Assembly: GCF_004297265.1 (NCBI RefSeq)
Contig: NZ_SCUT01000045.1
Coordinates: 1 to 64,000 of the forward strand
Origin: Reyranella sp.
Lineage (GTDB): Bacteria; Pseudomonadota; Alphaproteobacteria; Reyranellales; Reyranellaceae
Length of the DNA: 64,000 nucleotides
Direction: 5' to 3'
Below, piece by piece: positions 45,541 to 54,563 of this stretch (position 1 is the first letter of the stretch; each line of letters begins with the position of its first letter). Below the pieces are notes generated by a model, which was given only the letters and a program-made list of their open reading frames with translations, made no database searches and was not told the DNA's origin. Made by a program: the position numbers and the translations under genes.

Positions 45541-46731
45541 ATGACCGACGCGAGCCCCTACGATCTTCTCGGTGTGCGACGCCGCATCAATGCCGCCGGT
45601 GCGCTGACGCGGCTCGGCGGCGCGGTGATGGAGCCCGAGGTGGTGGCCGCCATGGCCGCGGCATCTCGCGCCTCGGTCGACATCGGCGAACTGCAGGACG
45701 CCGCAAGCGGCCGCATTGCTGCAGCGACCGGCGCGGAGGCAGGCCTCGTCACGACCGGTGCGGCCGCGGCCCTGACGCTCGCGGCGGCGGCGTCGATCGC
45801 TCGGTGGGACATCGCGAAGATGGCGGCACTCCCACATGCCGGTGACTTCCCGCATGACATCCTGATCCTGCGCACCCATCGCACCGGCTATGCCCATGCG
45901 CTGGCCGCTTCGGGCGCGCGGTTGATCGATATCGGCCACAACGACCGCGGCACCGGCGCCGGCGTGCGCGGATTGGAGGCGTGGGAGATCGAAGCCGCTC
46001 TGTCGCCGGCGGTCGTGGCGATGGCCTTCTCGGTCAACGCCAGCAGCATCGTGGACCTGCCGACGGCCATCGCGACATGTCGCGCCAACGGGATTCCCCT
46101 GATCGTCGACGCGGCGGCGCAGCTTCCACCCAAGGAGAACCTGCGGCGCTTCATCGACATGGGAGCGGATCTCGTGGCCTTTTCCGGGGGCAAGGCGCTG
46201 GGCGGTCCGCAGGCGTCCGGCATCCTCGCCGGCCGGCGCGACCTCGTGGCGTCGGCTTTGCTGCAGCAACTCGACATGGATGTGGCGCCCGACACGTGGA
46301 CGCCGCCGCGCCTCGTTGACCGTGCCAACCTGCGCGGCGTCCCGCATCACGGGATCGGACGTGGCTTCAAGGCCGGCAAGGAAGAGATCGTGGGACTTCT
46401 CGCGGCGCTCGAGCGCTTCGTCGAGGCAGATGATGCGACGGCGAACGCCGCGCTTCAGGTGCGGCTCGAAGTAATCGCCACGGCATTGAACGGCTTCGAC
46501 GTGAAGCTCGTGCCTGCGGCGCAGACGGGCCGCGTGCCTGTGCTGGAGATCGCCGTACCGGACGCACTCGCCGTCAGCGCGAAACTGCAGAAGGGCGATC
46601 CGCCGGTTCATCTGTCGGAGCGGCATGCCGCGCGCGGCGTGCTCACGCTCGATCCACAAGTCCTGCTGCCCGAGCACGATGCACCTCTCGCGGCGGCGCT
46701 TCGTGCGGTGCTTCACTCCACCGCCGCCTGA
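45541..46731 (+). CDS. SelA/DgaE-like PLP-dependent enzyme
   Basis: 396 aa fold-type I PLP protein. RRRINAAGALTRLGG near 13-27 and GEL-type residues near 50 recall SelA and DgaE. PLP ligands: Asp190 (PLIVDAAAQ) and Lys218 in FSGGKALGGPQASG. The fold is used for selenocysteine synthesis, D-glucosaminate-6-phosphate ammonia-lyase and uncharacterised aminotransferase-like enzymes. No selB or selD lies nearby, so a catabolic lyase is more likely. It follows the AtzD-family gene by 22 bases and overlaps the convergent ABC gene by 19 bases. Confidence 0.85.
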   Translation: MTDASPYDLLGVRRRINAAGALTRLGGAVMEPEVVAAMAAASRASVDIGELQDAASGRIAAATGAEAGLVTTGAAAALTLAAAASIARWDIAKMAALPHAGDFPHDILILRTHRTGYAHALAASGARLIDIGHNDRGTGAGVRGLEAWEIEAALSPAVVAMAFSVNASSIVDLPTAIATCRANGIPLIVDAAAQLPPKENLRRFIDMGADLVAFSGGKALGGPQASGILAGRRDLVASALLQQLDMDVAPDTWTPPRLVDRANLRGVPHHGIGRGFKAGKEEIVGLLAALERFVEADDATANAALQVRLEVIATALNGFDVKLVPAAQTGRVPVLEIAVPDALAVSAKLQKGDPPVHLSERHAARGVLTLDPQVLLPEHDAPLAAALRAVLHSTAA

Positions 46732-47813
46732 CCTTCGTCCCGATAGGCCCAGCAGGTGTCGGGCGGCAGGGTGAGGGCGACTTCGCCCGGCTGGTGCCGG
46801 GCCGCCGTGCCGAGTTCCAGCACCTCGAGTTTCTGGCCGCCGAACTCGACGTCGTAGACGGTCTGCATGCCCTGGTAGCGGCGGTCGACGACCTTGCCGG
46901 TGAAGGCATTGACCGGGCCGCGTTCGCCGAGGCGGATGTTCTCTGCGCGCAGCGCCACGCGGGCGGTATCTCCGGCGGCGAGGGACTGCGGCGTCCAGGC
47001 TTCGATCCGGCCCGGGGCGCCGAGATCGATCGTCACGGTCTCGCCCTTGCGCTCCAGCACCTTGCCCAGCAGGAAGTTGGAGGCACCGGTAAAGTTGGCG
47101 ACGAACGAATCGGCCGGCCTGTTGTAGATCTCGCCCGGCGGCGCCATCTGCAGCAGCTTGCCGTTACGCATGACGCCGATCCGGTCGCCCAGCACCACGG
47201 CTTCCGCCTGGTCGTGCGTGACGTAGAGGCCGGTCATGCCGGTCGCCTTCAGGATGCGGCGCAGCTCGTCGCGCAGCCGGATGCGCAGCTTGGCGTCGAG
47301 GTTCGAGAGGGGCTCGTCGAGCAGCAGGAGCTGCGGGCGGTAGACGAGGCTGCGGGCCAGGGCCACGCGCTGCATCTGGCCGCCCGACAGCAACGTCGCC
47401 GAACGGTCGGCATACTCGCCGAGGCCGACAAGCTCCAGCGTCTCACGCACCTTGGCGTCGATGTCGCCGCCGCCGCTGCGGCGGTGCTTCAGCGGATAGG
47501 CGACGTTCTGGCGGACCGTCATGTGCGGCCACACCGCATAGGACTGGAACACCATGCCGATGTCCCGCTCACGCGGGCTCACCAGCACGCCGCGCTGCGG
47601 TTCGGACACGACCCGGCCGCCGATCGAGATGCGGCCGCCGGTCGGATGCTCCAGGCCGGCGACGCAGCGCAGCGTCGTCGTCTTGCCGCATCCCGACGGG
47701 CCGAGGAGAACGACGATCTCCCCGGCCGGCACCTCGAAATTGACGTCGTCGACGGCGGGCTTGCCCGTGCCGAACTGCTTGACGAGGTGTTTGATGAGAA
47801 GGGCAGCGCTCAC
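46713..47813 (-). CDS. ABC importer ATPase, iron(III) (FbpC) type
   Basis: 366 aa from GTG 47813, overlapping the receptor stop (GTGA). Walker A GPSGCGKTT near 38, LSGGQMQR near 140, LLLDEPLSNLD near 160, H-loop THDQAEA. The C-terminal TOBE domain (about 280-366) ends DTCWAYRDEGQAAVE. Last gene of a minus-strand permease-receptor-ATPase run. Confidence 0.92.
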   Translation of the reverse strand: MSAALLIKHLVKQFGTGKPAVDDVNFEVPAGEIVVLLGPSGCGKTTTLRCVAGLEHPTGGRISIGGRVVSEPQRGVLVSPRERDIGMVFQSYAVWPHMTVRQNVAYPLKHRRSGGGDIDAKVRETLELVGLGEYADRSATLLSGGQMQRVALARSLVYRPQLLLLDEPLSNLDAKLRIRLRDELRRILKATGMTGLYVTHDQAEAVVLGDRIGVMRNGKLLQMAPPGEIYNRPADSFVANFTGASNFLLGKVLERKGETVTIDLGAPGRIEAWTPQSLAAGDTARVALRAENIRLGERGPVNAFTGKVVDRRYQGMQTVYDVEFGGQKLEVLELGTAARHQPGEVALTLPPDTCWAYRDEGQAAVE

Positions 47814-48841
47814 TGGCGGTAGCCGTAGGTCTTGTTCCACTCCTCGATCCAGGTCGCGCGCAGCTTGTCGAATTCCTCGAACTTCGGCACCCAGACCTTG
47901 ACCGTCTTCGGATCCCAGCCCTTCGGATAGGCCGGCGGCTCCTTCAAGGACGTGATGTTGCCCAGCTTGTTGATCATGAAGGTCTGGCCTTCCTTGGACA
48001 GACGCCAGTTCATGAACAGCTTGGCGGCGTTCGGGCTCTTCGACGTCTTGGTGACGCCATCGGCATAGGGAACGATCGGCACGCCCTCGGGCGCGAAGAT
48101 CGCCTCGGCCGGCGCACCGTCGGCGATCTTGGTGTAGATGATGTTGTAGAGCAGCGGGGCGATCGAGATCTCGCCGCGCACCAGCGCGTCGGAACAGGGC
48201 GCGCCGGAGGGATACAGCGAGATGCCGAGCGCAGCCTGCTTCTTCCAGTAGTCTTCGCCCAGCACCTGGCGCTCGAACATGATGCGGGTCCAGGTCGTGC
48301 CGCCCGACGGTCCGATCACCTGGCCGATCTGCTTGTCCTTGTATTCGGGCTTCAGCAGATCCATCCAGGTCTTCGGCGGGTTCTTCACCAGCTGGGTGTT
48401 GTAGGCGATCGCCCAGCCCAGCGTGGCCGACGGCCACAGCTTAGGGGAGACGAGCGCGTCGGGCCGGTAGTCGGCGGCGTTCGGCGGTGCGTAGTCCTGG
48501 AACAGGTCGGCCATCTCCAGCATCAGGCCGCGGTCGGAGTGATTGACGACGTCGGCCGCGAGCTTGCCAGCCGCGGCTTCGGTCTTGATGCGCTGGATGA
48601 GCTGGCCACCCGGGGCGCGCACCATCGCTACCTTGATCTTCGGGAAGCGCTTGTTGAACTCCTTGATGACCTCTTGCTGGGTCTCGGCGAAGTCGGCCGT
48701 GTAGAAGGTCATCGAGCCTTCCTTCTCGGCCGCCGCGATCAACTCCTTCGAGCCGAACGGGTCCTGCTGCGCCTGCGATGGCGCGGCGAAGCCCGCGGCG
48801 GCGGTGCCGGCAATGCCGGCCAGTACGGTTCTGCGCTTCAT
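47810..48841 (-). CDS. ABC importer solute receptor, iron(III)-type (FbpA/AfuA-like)
   Basis: 343 aa from ATG 48841, with GGAGG 8 bases upstream; an ATG two codons earlier would sit on top of it. A Tat-like signal MKRRTVLAGIAG is cut probably after SQAQ near 26. Pieces such as RFPKIKVAMVRAPGGQLIQRI and ALVRGEISIAPLLYNIIY fit this class, whose members bind Fe3+, phosphonates or organic anions. The paired tyrosines of true ferric receptors were not clearly found, so the iron label is by class only. Confidence 0.88.
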   Translation of the reverse strand: MKRRTVLAGIAGTAAAGFAAPSQAQQDPFGSKELIAAAEKEGSMTFYTADFAETQQEVIKEFNKRFPKIKVAMVRAPGGQLIQRIKTEAAAGKLAADVVNHSDRGLMLEMADLFQDYAPPNAADYRPDALVSPKLWPSATLGWAIAYNTQLVKNPPKTWMDLLKPEYKDKQIGQVIGPSGGTTWTRIMFERQVLGEDYWKKQAALGISLYPSGAPCSDALVRGEISIAPLLYNIIYTKIADGAPAEAIFAPEGVPIVPYADGVTKTSKSPNAAKLFMNWRLSKEGQTFMINKLGNITSLKEPPAYPKGWDPKTVKVWVPKFEEFDKLRATWIEEWNKTYGYRQ

Positions 48842-48892
48842 GGTCATTTCCTCCGTCTTTCCCAATTTTCCCCGATCTTCATCCATTCGGTG

Positions 48893-50656
48893 TCAGCCGG
48901 CGCGGGCGCTGCCTTGGGCCGCGCCGCGCGACAGCCAGTTCGTGATGCCGAGCAGGACCCCGAGGATCACGGTCTGCACCAGGCTGAAGGCGGCGGTCTT
49001 GCCGACGTTTCCGCCTTCGTAGTAGTCGAGCAGCAGCACTGCCATGACGGTGGTGTTGCTGGTGTAGAGGAACAGCGAAGAGCCGAGCTCGCGCACCGCC
49101 AGCACGAAGAGGAGCGTCATCGAAGCGACGACTCCGGGCTTGGCCAGCGGCAGCATGATGCTCCGGATCGTGCCGAGCAGGCCGCGGCCGCAAATCCACG
49201 ACGCTTCCTCCAGCTCCTTGTGGATCTGCATGAAGGAGGTCGAGAGCGCCTTGACCGTGTCAGGAATGAAGCGCGCGACGAAGGCCAGTGCCAGGATCGT
49301 CAGCGTGCCGTAGAGCCCGCCCGGCAGGCCGATCCACGCCCACAGATAGGCCACGCCGACGACGAGGCCGGGAATGGCAACCGGGATGGTGGACAGCAGA
49401 TCGATCAGGCGCCGGCCCGGCACATGCGTGCGGTTGATCGTGTAGCCGATGGCGAAGGCCAGGGTACCGCCCACGAGCGCTGTGATGAAGCCGACCTTCA
49501 GCGTGTTCCAGATCGACAGCATGGTGAGTGGATTGTCGAACACCGAGGCGTAGTGCGACCAGCCGTAGGCCTTCATGTCGAACACGGCCGCGAAGTCCTT
49601 GAAGAACAGGAACTTCCTGGTGGAGGCGATGATCAGCGCGACGGTCGGCAGGATCACCACGATGAAGAGATAGACGAGCGCCAGGCCGAAGGTGAACCAG
49701 CGCCACGGGCCGAGATTGAGGCTGCGCGGCCGGAACGCCTTGCCGGCCACGGTGGCGAAGCTCTTGCCCGACAGCACGCGCTGCTGGGCCCACACGAGGA
49801 TCGCGGTCACGAGCATCAGCAGGATCGCGACGGCGGCCGCGGTATTGTAGAGCGGCGGGCTCCAGGCGGTCAGCTTGAAGATGTAGGTCGTCAGCACGTT
49901 GATGTTTGCCGGCGTGCCGAGTGCTGCCGGGATGCCGTAGATGCCCAGCATGACGACGAACGAAAGCAGGGAGCCTGCCAGGATGGCCGGCGCGATCAGC
50001 GGGAAGGTCACGGTGAAGAGCGTCGTGAAGGCGCTGGCGCCGGACACTTCGGATGCCTCCTCGAGGCTCGGGTCCATGTTGCGCAGCGCGGACGCCGTGA
50101 ACATGTACACGTACGGCGCATAGTAGAAGCCGAACACCAGGATCAGGCCCGACATCGAATAGAAATCGAAGCGGAAATCGATCCCGATCCATTTCAGGGA
50201 CGTGTTCAGGAGGCCGGTCTTCGGCGAGCCGAGGATACTCCAGGCCACGCCCGCGACGAGCGGCGGCACGAACAGCGGGATCATGCTGGCGCCGGCAATG
50301 AAGCCGCGGAACGGCGTGTTGGTGCGCACGACGATCCACGAGAAGGCGAGCCCGATCACCACGGCGAGCGCCGTGCCGCCGCCGCAGGCGACGAGCGCGT
50401 TCACGAAGGCAAGATGCACGTTCTCGTTGGCGAGGACGGTGACGAAATGCTCGAGTGAGGGATTGAACTTGCCGAACCCGTCGATCACCGGATTGGAATC
50501 GCTGACCGCGCCGAAGAACAGCATCAGCAGCGGATAGACCACCAGGAAGGCGAGGATGATCAGCAACGCGCCGACCCAGAGCGGCGCGGCCCATCGGCGC
50601 GCAGCGGGTGCGGCCTCCGTGGTCGCAGGCAAAGCGGCAGCACTCGTCGCCGTCAA
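48893..50656 (-). CDS. ABC importer permease, fused double-domain (FbpB-type)
   Basis: 587 aa from TTG 50656, with GGGAGG about 10 bases upstream. Two permease domains of six hydrophobic segments each lie in one chain (about 25-280 and 310-585). EAA loops are EEASEVSGASAFTTLF near 200 and EEASWICGRGLLGTI near 487. The double-domain form is usual for FbpB-like systems. First gene of the importer, 51 bases before the receptor. Confidence 0.92.
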   Translation of the reverse strand: MTATSAAALPATTEAAPAARRWAAPLWVGALLIILAFLVVYPLLMLFFGAVSDSNPVIDGFGKFNPSLEHFVTVLANENVHLAFVNALVACGGGTALAVVIGLAFSWIVVRTNTPFRGFIAGASMIPLFVPPLVAGVAWSILGSPKTGLLNTSLKWIGIDFRFDFYSMSGLILVFGFYYAPYVYMFTASALRNMDPSLEEASEVSGASAFTTLFTVTFPLIAPAILAGSLLSFVVMLGIYGIPAALGTPANINVLTTYIFKLTAWSPPLYNTAAAVAILLMLVTAILVWAQQRVLSGKSFATVAGKAFRPRSLNLGPWRWFTFGLALVYLFIVVILPTVALIIASTRKFLFFKDFAAVFDMKAYGWSHYASVFDNPLTMLSIWNTLKVGFITALVGGTLAFAIGYTINRTHVPGRRLIDLLSTIPVAIPGLVVGVAYLWAWIGLPGGLYGTLTILALAFVARFIPDTVKALSTSFMQIHKELEEASWICGRGLLGTIRSIMLPLAKPGVVASMTLLFVLAVRELGSSLFLYTSNTTVMAVLLLDYYEGGNVGKTAAFSLVQTVILGVLLGITNWLSRGAAQGSARAG

Positions 50657-50793
50657 CGCGTTCTTCCTCCCGAAATGTCCGCGACCTGGGAGGGCGCGGC
50701 TTCTTCATTAAGTCTGCGACCGTAGCCCATCCGCGTTTCCGGCGCTACGCCTTGGTGATGCGTGGAGTCGTCACCTGCCGGTGTGCAGTCCCG

Positions 50794-52083
50794 TTACTGG
50801 TCGCCGTTCACGCCGGTCAGGAAGCGCTCCGAGTAGGAGTTCATGATCTGCTGCCAGCTCGTGCGGGTGCCGCGTGCGGACCATTCGAAGATCGGCTTCA
50901 GCGTCTTCGTCGTGAAGTCCGTCATCGAACCGAACGAGCCGGTGATGCCGTTGGTGATGATGCTGGCGTTCCGCATGCCTTCCGGATCGGCGGGCGAGGC
51001 CTTGGCCGCGAAATAGGAGAGATTGTAGTAGCTGTAGCTCGAGCAGCCGAAGAACGCGTAGATCTGGTACTGCTCCTTGTTCATTCGGATGGGCGCGCCG
51101 ATCTGCTCGCCCATGTAGGTGAGATCGAGCAGGCCAACGCGGGAATGTCCCGCATAGAGAAACACCGAGCCGCGCTCCGCGGCCTCCTTGGCCATGCAGA
51201 AGAAGGCGATGCTGTCCTCGCCGATGTTGGTGACGCCCCAGAACAGACGGACGACCAGCGTCCGGCCGCCATCCTTGCGCGTGAATTCCTCGACATGGCC
51301 GGGCGAGGCGGCGAGGGACTTCGTGTTGCCGCAGTCACGCTCGCGCTCGGCGGCCGGAACGGTGCGTCCCGCGAAGCCCTGACCGAGCAGATACTTGCGG
51401 ATGTCGCGGTAGTTGCCGGCATTGTAGTCGGTGTTGGCCTTCTCGGGAGGCAGATTGCCGTTCCGGTCCTCGTCGGCGCCGAAGGTCAGGACGACGCGGA
51501 TTTCATTGTTGGCGTTGGCCAGCCGCTCGTAGGCCGGCGCGGTATTGGCGGTGTTGGCCCGCTTCGAGACGATCGCGCCATCCGAGGTGACATAGTCGAC
51601 GCCGTCGACCAGCGGGCATCCCTTGTTCAGCGGCGCCCAGAAATAGGCCATGCGGTACTTCTCGCCCCAGCTGAAGCATTTGTCGGTCGATCTGTCCCAT
51701 ACCTCGTCGAGATTGAGGGGCAGGCGGATCTTCACGACGTCCTGGAGGCCGTTGTCGAGCACGAACGTGCCGGTGTAGCGGTAGCGCACGTAGAGCTTGC
51801 CGGTCTTGTCGTCGCGCTCCCGGCCCAGGATATCGACTTTCGCGTCGTTCTTGGCGGCGGCCTTCTTCGGTGCCGCCTGAAGAGGACCGGCGAGATAGAG
51901 CAGCTGCCGATTGATGTAGGAGGGCAGCAGGATGTAGTCGGGCGTGTCCGCGGCGATCTCGACCCGGCTGGTGAAGCTCACCTCGGCTTCGTAGGAATCC
52001 TTGGAGTAGTAGGCGAAGGCCGGCGAGCCCGTGAGGAGAAGCAGGCAGCCGGTGAGGGCAGCCGACAGAAGTCGATTGAGCAT
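50794..52083 (-). CDS. Secreted protein, unknown family; possible clan-CD (caspase-like) cysteine peptidase
   Basis: 429 aa; I do not recognise the family. A Sec signal peptide (residues 1-24, SPAFA then YYSK) directs it out of the cytoplasm. Residues 40-200 are beta-rich. A hydrophobic strand GSVFLYAGHS ends at His313, and a second strand YQIYAFFGCSSY ends at Cys347; a strand-His / strand-Cys pair about 34 residues apart is the layout of clan-CD peptidases (caspase, gingipain, clostripain). The strand RVVLTFGADEDRN (196-208) could be the first strand of that fold. Five other Cys may form disulfides. Peptidase activity is inference. It is divergent from the PuuE-like gene. Confidence 0.6.
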   Translation of the reverse strand: MLNRLLSAALTGCLLLLTGSPAFAYYSKDSYEAEVSFTSRVEIAADTPDYILLPSYINRQLLYLAGPLQAAPKKAAAKNDAKVDILGRERDDKTGKLYVRYRYTGTFVLDNGLQDVVKIRLPLNLDEVWDRSTDKCFSWGEKYRMAYFWAPLNKGCPLVDGVDYVTSDGAIVSKRANTANTAPAYERLANANNEIRVVLTFGADEDRNGNLPPEKANTDYNAGNYRDIRKYLLGQGFAGRTVPAAERERDCGNTKSLAASPGHVEEFTRKDGGRTLVVRLFWGVTNIGEDSIAFFCMAKEAAERGSVFLYAGHSRVGLLDLTYMGEQIGAPIRMNKEQYQIYAFFGCSSYSYYNLSYFAAKASPADPEGMRNASIITNGITGSFGSMTDFTTKTLKPIFEWSARGTRTSWQQIMNSYSERFLTGVNGDQ

Positions 52084-52128
52084 GGTGAAACCGTAGCCCT
52101 TCGCGTCGTGCGACGTTATTTTGTCGGG

Positions 52129-53019
52129 ATGGAATTGAGAACGCACGACCGGTACGACTACGTCCCCCTGCGGGGCCGCTCCGACTACAGCTGGCCGGCA
52201 GGCCGACGTCTCGCCGTTTATTTCGCTCTCAATCTCGAGCATTTTTCATACGGCGAGGGTCTTGGGGCTGAGCTGGCACCGGGTGGTCCACATCCCGACA
52301 TTCTCAACTATGCATGGCGCGATTATGGCAATCGCGTCGGCGCCTGGTACATGCTCGACGCCTTCGATGCTTTGCGGCTGCCGATGGCGGCCCTGGTCAA
52401 CAGCGCGATGTACGACTACGCGCCGGCGCTTGTCGCGGCCTGCCGGGCCCGCGGCGACGAGATCGTGGGTCACGGCCGCACCAATGCGGAACGCCAGGGC
52501 GTGCTCGACGAGGCGGGCGAGCGGACCTTGATCGGCGAGGCGACCGCGCGCCTGGCGGAAGCGGAAGGTCGACCGCCGGAAGGCTGGCTGGGTCCGTGGA
52601 TCTCCCACAGTCACGTCACGCCCGACCTGCTGGCCGAGGCTGGCTATCGCTACCTGCTGGACTGGTGCATGGACGACCAGCCCATCTGGCTCCGCTGTCG
52701 CGGCGACCGACGCATCCTCGCCGTGCCCTATCCCCAGGAAGTGAACGACATTCCGCAGATTGCCGGCCGCAAGATCGGCGGCGACGCCTTCGCCGACATC
52801 ATCGTCGACCAGTTCGACGAGATGCTGGAACTCTCTCAGGAGCGGCCGCTGGTGATGGGCGTGGCCCTGCATGCCTATCTGGTGGGGCAGCCGCACCGGC
52901 TGCGGCACCTCAAGCGCGCGCTTCGCCATATCGCGAAACATCGCGACCGCATCTGGCTCACGACGCCGGGCGCCATCGCGCGGCATTGCCTTTCCCTTCC
53001 TGCCGGTATCGTTCCCTGA
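52129..53019 (+). CDS. Polysaccharide deacetylase family protein, PuuE-like
   Basis: 296 aa from ATG 52129. The NodB-type barrel is recognisable: LAVYFALNLEHF near 28-39, MAALVNSAMYD near 83-93, RGDEIVGHGRTNAERQ near 106-121, and GPWISHSHVTPDLLAEAG near 150-167. The classic HxxxH zinc motif is reduced to GHGRTN, as in PuuE allantoinases and their uncharacterised relatives, so sugar deacetylation is doubtful and a cyclic or linear amide is possible. It precedes the M81 gene by 8 bases. Confidence 0.82.
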   Translation: MELRTHDRYDYVPLRGRSDYSWPAGRRLAVYFALNLEHFSYGEGLGAELAPGGPHPDILNYAWRDYGNRVGAWYMLDAFDALRLPMAALVNSAMYDYAPALVAACRARGDEIVGHGRTNAERQGVLDEAGERTLIGEATARLAEAEGRPPEGWLGPWISHSHVTPDLLAEAGYRYLLDWCMDDQPIWLRCRGDRRILAVPYPQEVNDIPQIAGRKIGGDAFADIIVDQFDEMLELSQERPLVMGVALHAYLVGQPHRLRHLKRALRHIAKHRDRIWLTTPGAIARHCLSLPAGIVP

Positions 53020-53027
53020 GGAGTCCC

Positions 53028-54500
53028 ATGCGTCTGTTCTCGGCCACGCTGGCCACCGAAACCAACACCTTCTCGCCGTTGCCGACGAGCCTGGAGAACT
53101 ATCGCGAGTCGGTGTTCTTCGGTGCCGGCCAGCATCCGGCCGATGCGCCGCGCATGTGCACGGCGCCGCTGTTCGTCGCGCGCGCCCGCGCCAAGGAAGA
53201 AGGCTTCGAGCTGATTGAGGGCAGCTGCTTTGCCGCCAGCCCGGCCGGCACGACCAACCGTGCCGACTACGAGACCATGCGCGACGAGATCCTCGGACAA
53301 CTCGAGGCGGCGCTGCCGGTCGACGGGCTGCTGCTCGGGCTTCATGGCGCGATGGTGGCGCATGGCTACGACGACGTCGAAGGCGACATCATCGAGCGCT
53401 GCCGCGCCCTGGTCGGGCCGAAATGCGTGATCGGCGTCGAGCTGGACCCGCATTGCCATCTCACGATGAAGCGGGTGTCCAGCGCCGACATCATCGTCCT
53501 CTACAAGGAGTTTCCCCATACAGACGTGGTCGAGCGGGCCGAAGACATGCTCGATCTCGTGCTGGCGACCTTGCGCGGCAAGGTCAAGCCCGTGACCTCG
53601 GTCTACGACTGCCGCCAGATCCAGAGCTATCCGACGACGATCCAGCCGATGCGAGGCATCGTCGACCGCATCATGGCCATGGAAGGCAAGGACGGGATCC
53701 TTTCCGTCTCGATCGCGCACTGCTTTCCCTACGGCGACGTGCCCGAGATCGGCACGCGCGTGCTGGTGATCGCCGACGGCGACAAGAAGAAGGCCGACGC
53801 GCTGGCGACGCAGCTCGGCGAAGAGCTGGTGGGGCTGCGTGGCAAGACGGCGCCTCAGTCTCTGGGTGTCGCCGCCGGCATCAGCGAGGGGGTGGCTTTC
53901 AACGACCTGCCCGTTGTCATTGCCGATCCCTCCGACAATGCGGGCGGCGGCGCGCCCTCGGACAATACCGACATTCTGCGTCACTTGATCGAGAACAACG
54001 TCGAAAGCGCCTGCCTCGGTCCGATCTGGGACCCGATCGCGGTACGCATCTGCTTCGACGCGGGTCTCGGCGCCCGTATCGGCCTGCGGTTCGGCGGGAA
54101 GATCGCGCCGAGCTCCGGTCAGCCGATCGATGCCGAGGTCGAGATCGTCGGCCTGGTGCGCAATGCCTGGCAGAAGTTCGGGCCGACCCAGGTGCCGGTG
54201 GGCGATTGCGCGGCGGTGCGCGTCGGTGGCGTCGACGTCGTCCTGATCACCAAGCGCACGCAGGCGACCGGGCTGGAACTGTTCACCAACCTCGGGATCG
54301 ACCCGACCCAGCGGAAGATCGTCGTCGTGAAGTCGACGAACCATTTCATGGCGGCCTACGGACCGATCGCGAAGAAGGTGATCTACGTCGAATCGAGCGG
54401 CCCGCTGCCGCGCGATCACCGCAAGGTACCGTACAGGAAGGTCGAGCGCCCGATCTGGCCGCTCGATGAAGGCGCCAAGCCGCGAGGGTTGATCTTCTAG
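53028..54500 (+). CDS. M81 family metallopeptidase (MlrC-like)
   Basis: 490 aa. The N-terminal domain (about 1-290) has ATLATETNTFSP, GLLLGLHGAMVAHGYDD, ELDPHCHLT and YKEFPHTD, supplying Asp/His zinc ligands. The C-terminal MlrC domain (about 300-485) has ADPSDNAGGGAPSDNTDIL and PRKIVVVKSTNHF-like STNHF. MlrC hydrolyses the linear peptides left after microcystin ring opening; most homologues have unknown substrates. GAGGAG lies just before the ATG. Next to a dipeptide-type importer, an unusual peptide or amide is likely. Confidence 0.92.
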   Translation: MRLFSATLATETNTFSPLPTSLENYRESVFFGAGQHPADAPRMCTAPLFVARARAKEEGFELIEGSCFAASPAGTTNRADYETMRDEILGQLEAALPVDGLLLGLHGAMVAHGYDDVEGDIIERCRALVGPKCVIGVELDPHCHLTMKRVSSADIIVLYKEFPHTDVVERAEDMLDLVLATLRGKVKPVTSVYDCRQIQSYPTTIQPMRGIVDRIMAMEGKDGILSVSIAHCFPYGDVPEIGTRVLVIADGDKKKADALATQLGEELVGLRGKTAPQSLGVAAGISEGVAFNDLPVVIADPSDNAGGGAPSDNTDILRHLIENNVESACLGPIWDPIAVRICFDAGLGARIGLRFGGKIAPSSGQPIDAEVEIVGLVRNAWQKFGPTQVPVGDCAAVRVGGVDVVLITKRTQATGLELFTNLGIDPTQRKIVVVKSTNHFMAAYGPIAKKVIYVESSGPLPRDHRKVPYRKVERPIWPLDEGAKPRGLIF

Positions 54501-54505
54501 CCCGC

Positions 54506-54535
54506 TGGACAAATCGGAGCGCGGCTTTGCATACT
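54506..54535 (+). promoter_or_regulatory. Putative promoter of the dpp-like operon
   Basis: TGGACA at 54506-54511 and CATACT at 54530-54535 are separated by 18 bases, about 30 bases before the receptor ATG. Match quality is moderate. Confidence 0.35.
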
Positions 54536-54563
54536 CTCTGCGGGGAGTAAGGGAGTGTTCAAA

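Noticed and set aside
46280..46567. Short open frames inside the SelA-like gene
   Set aside because: They have no start signal or domain and follow the frame bias of the host gene.
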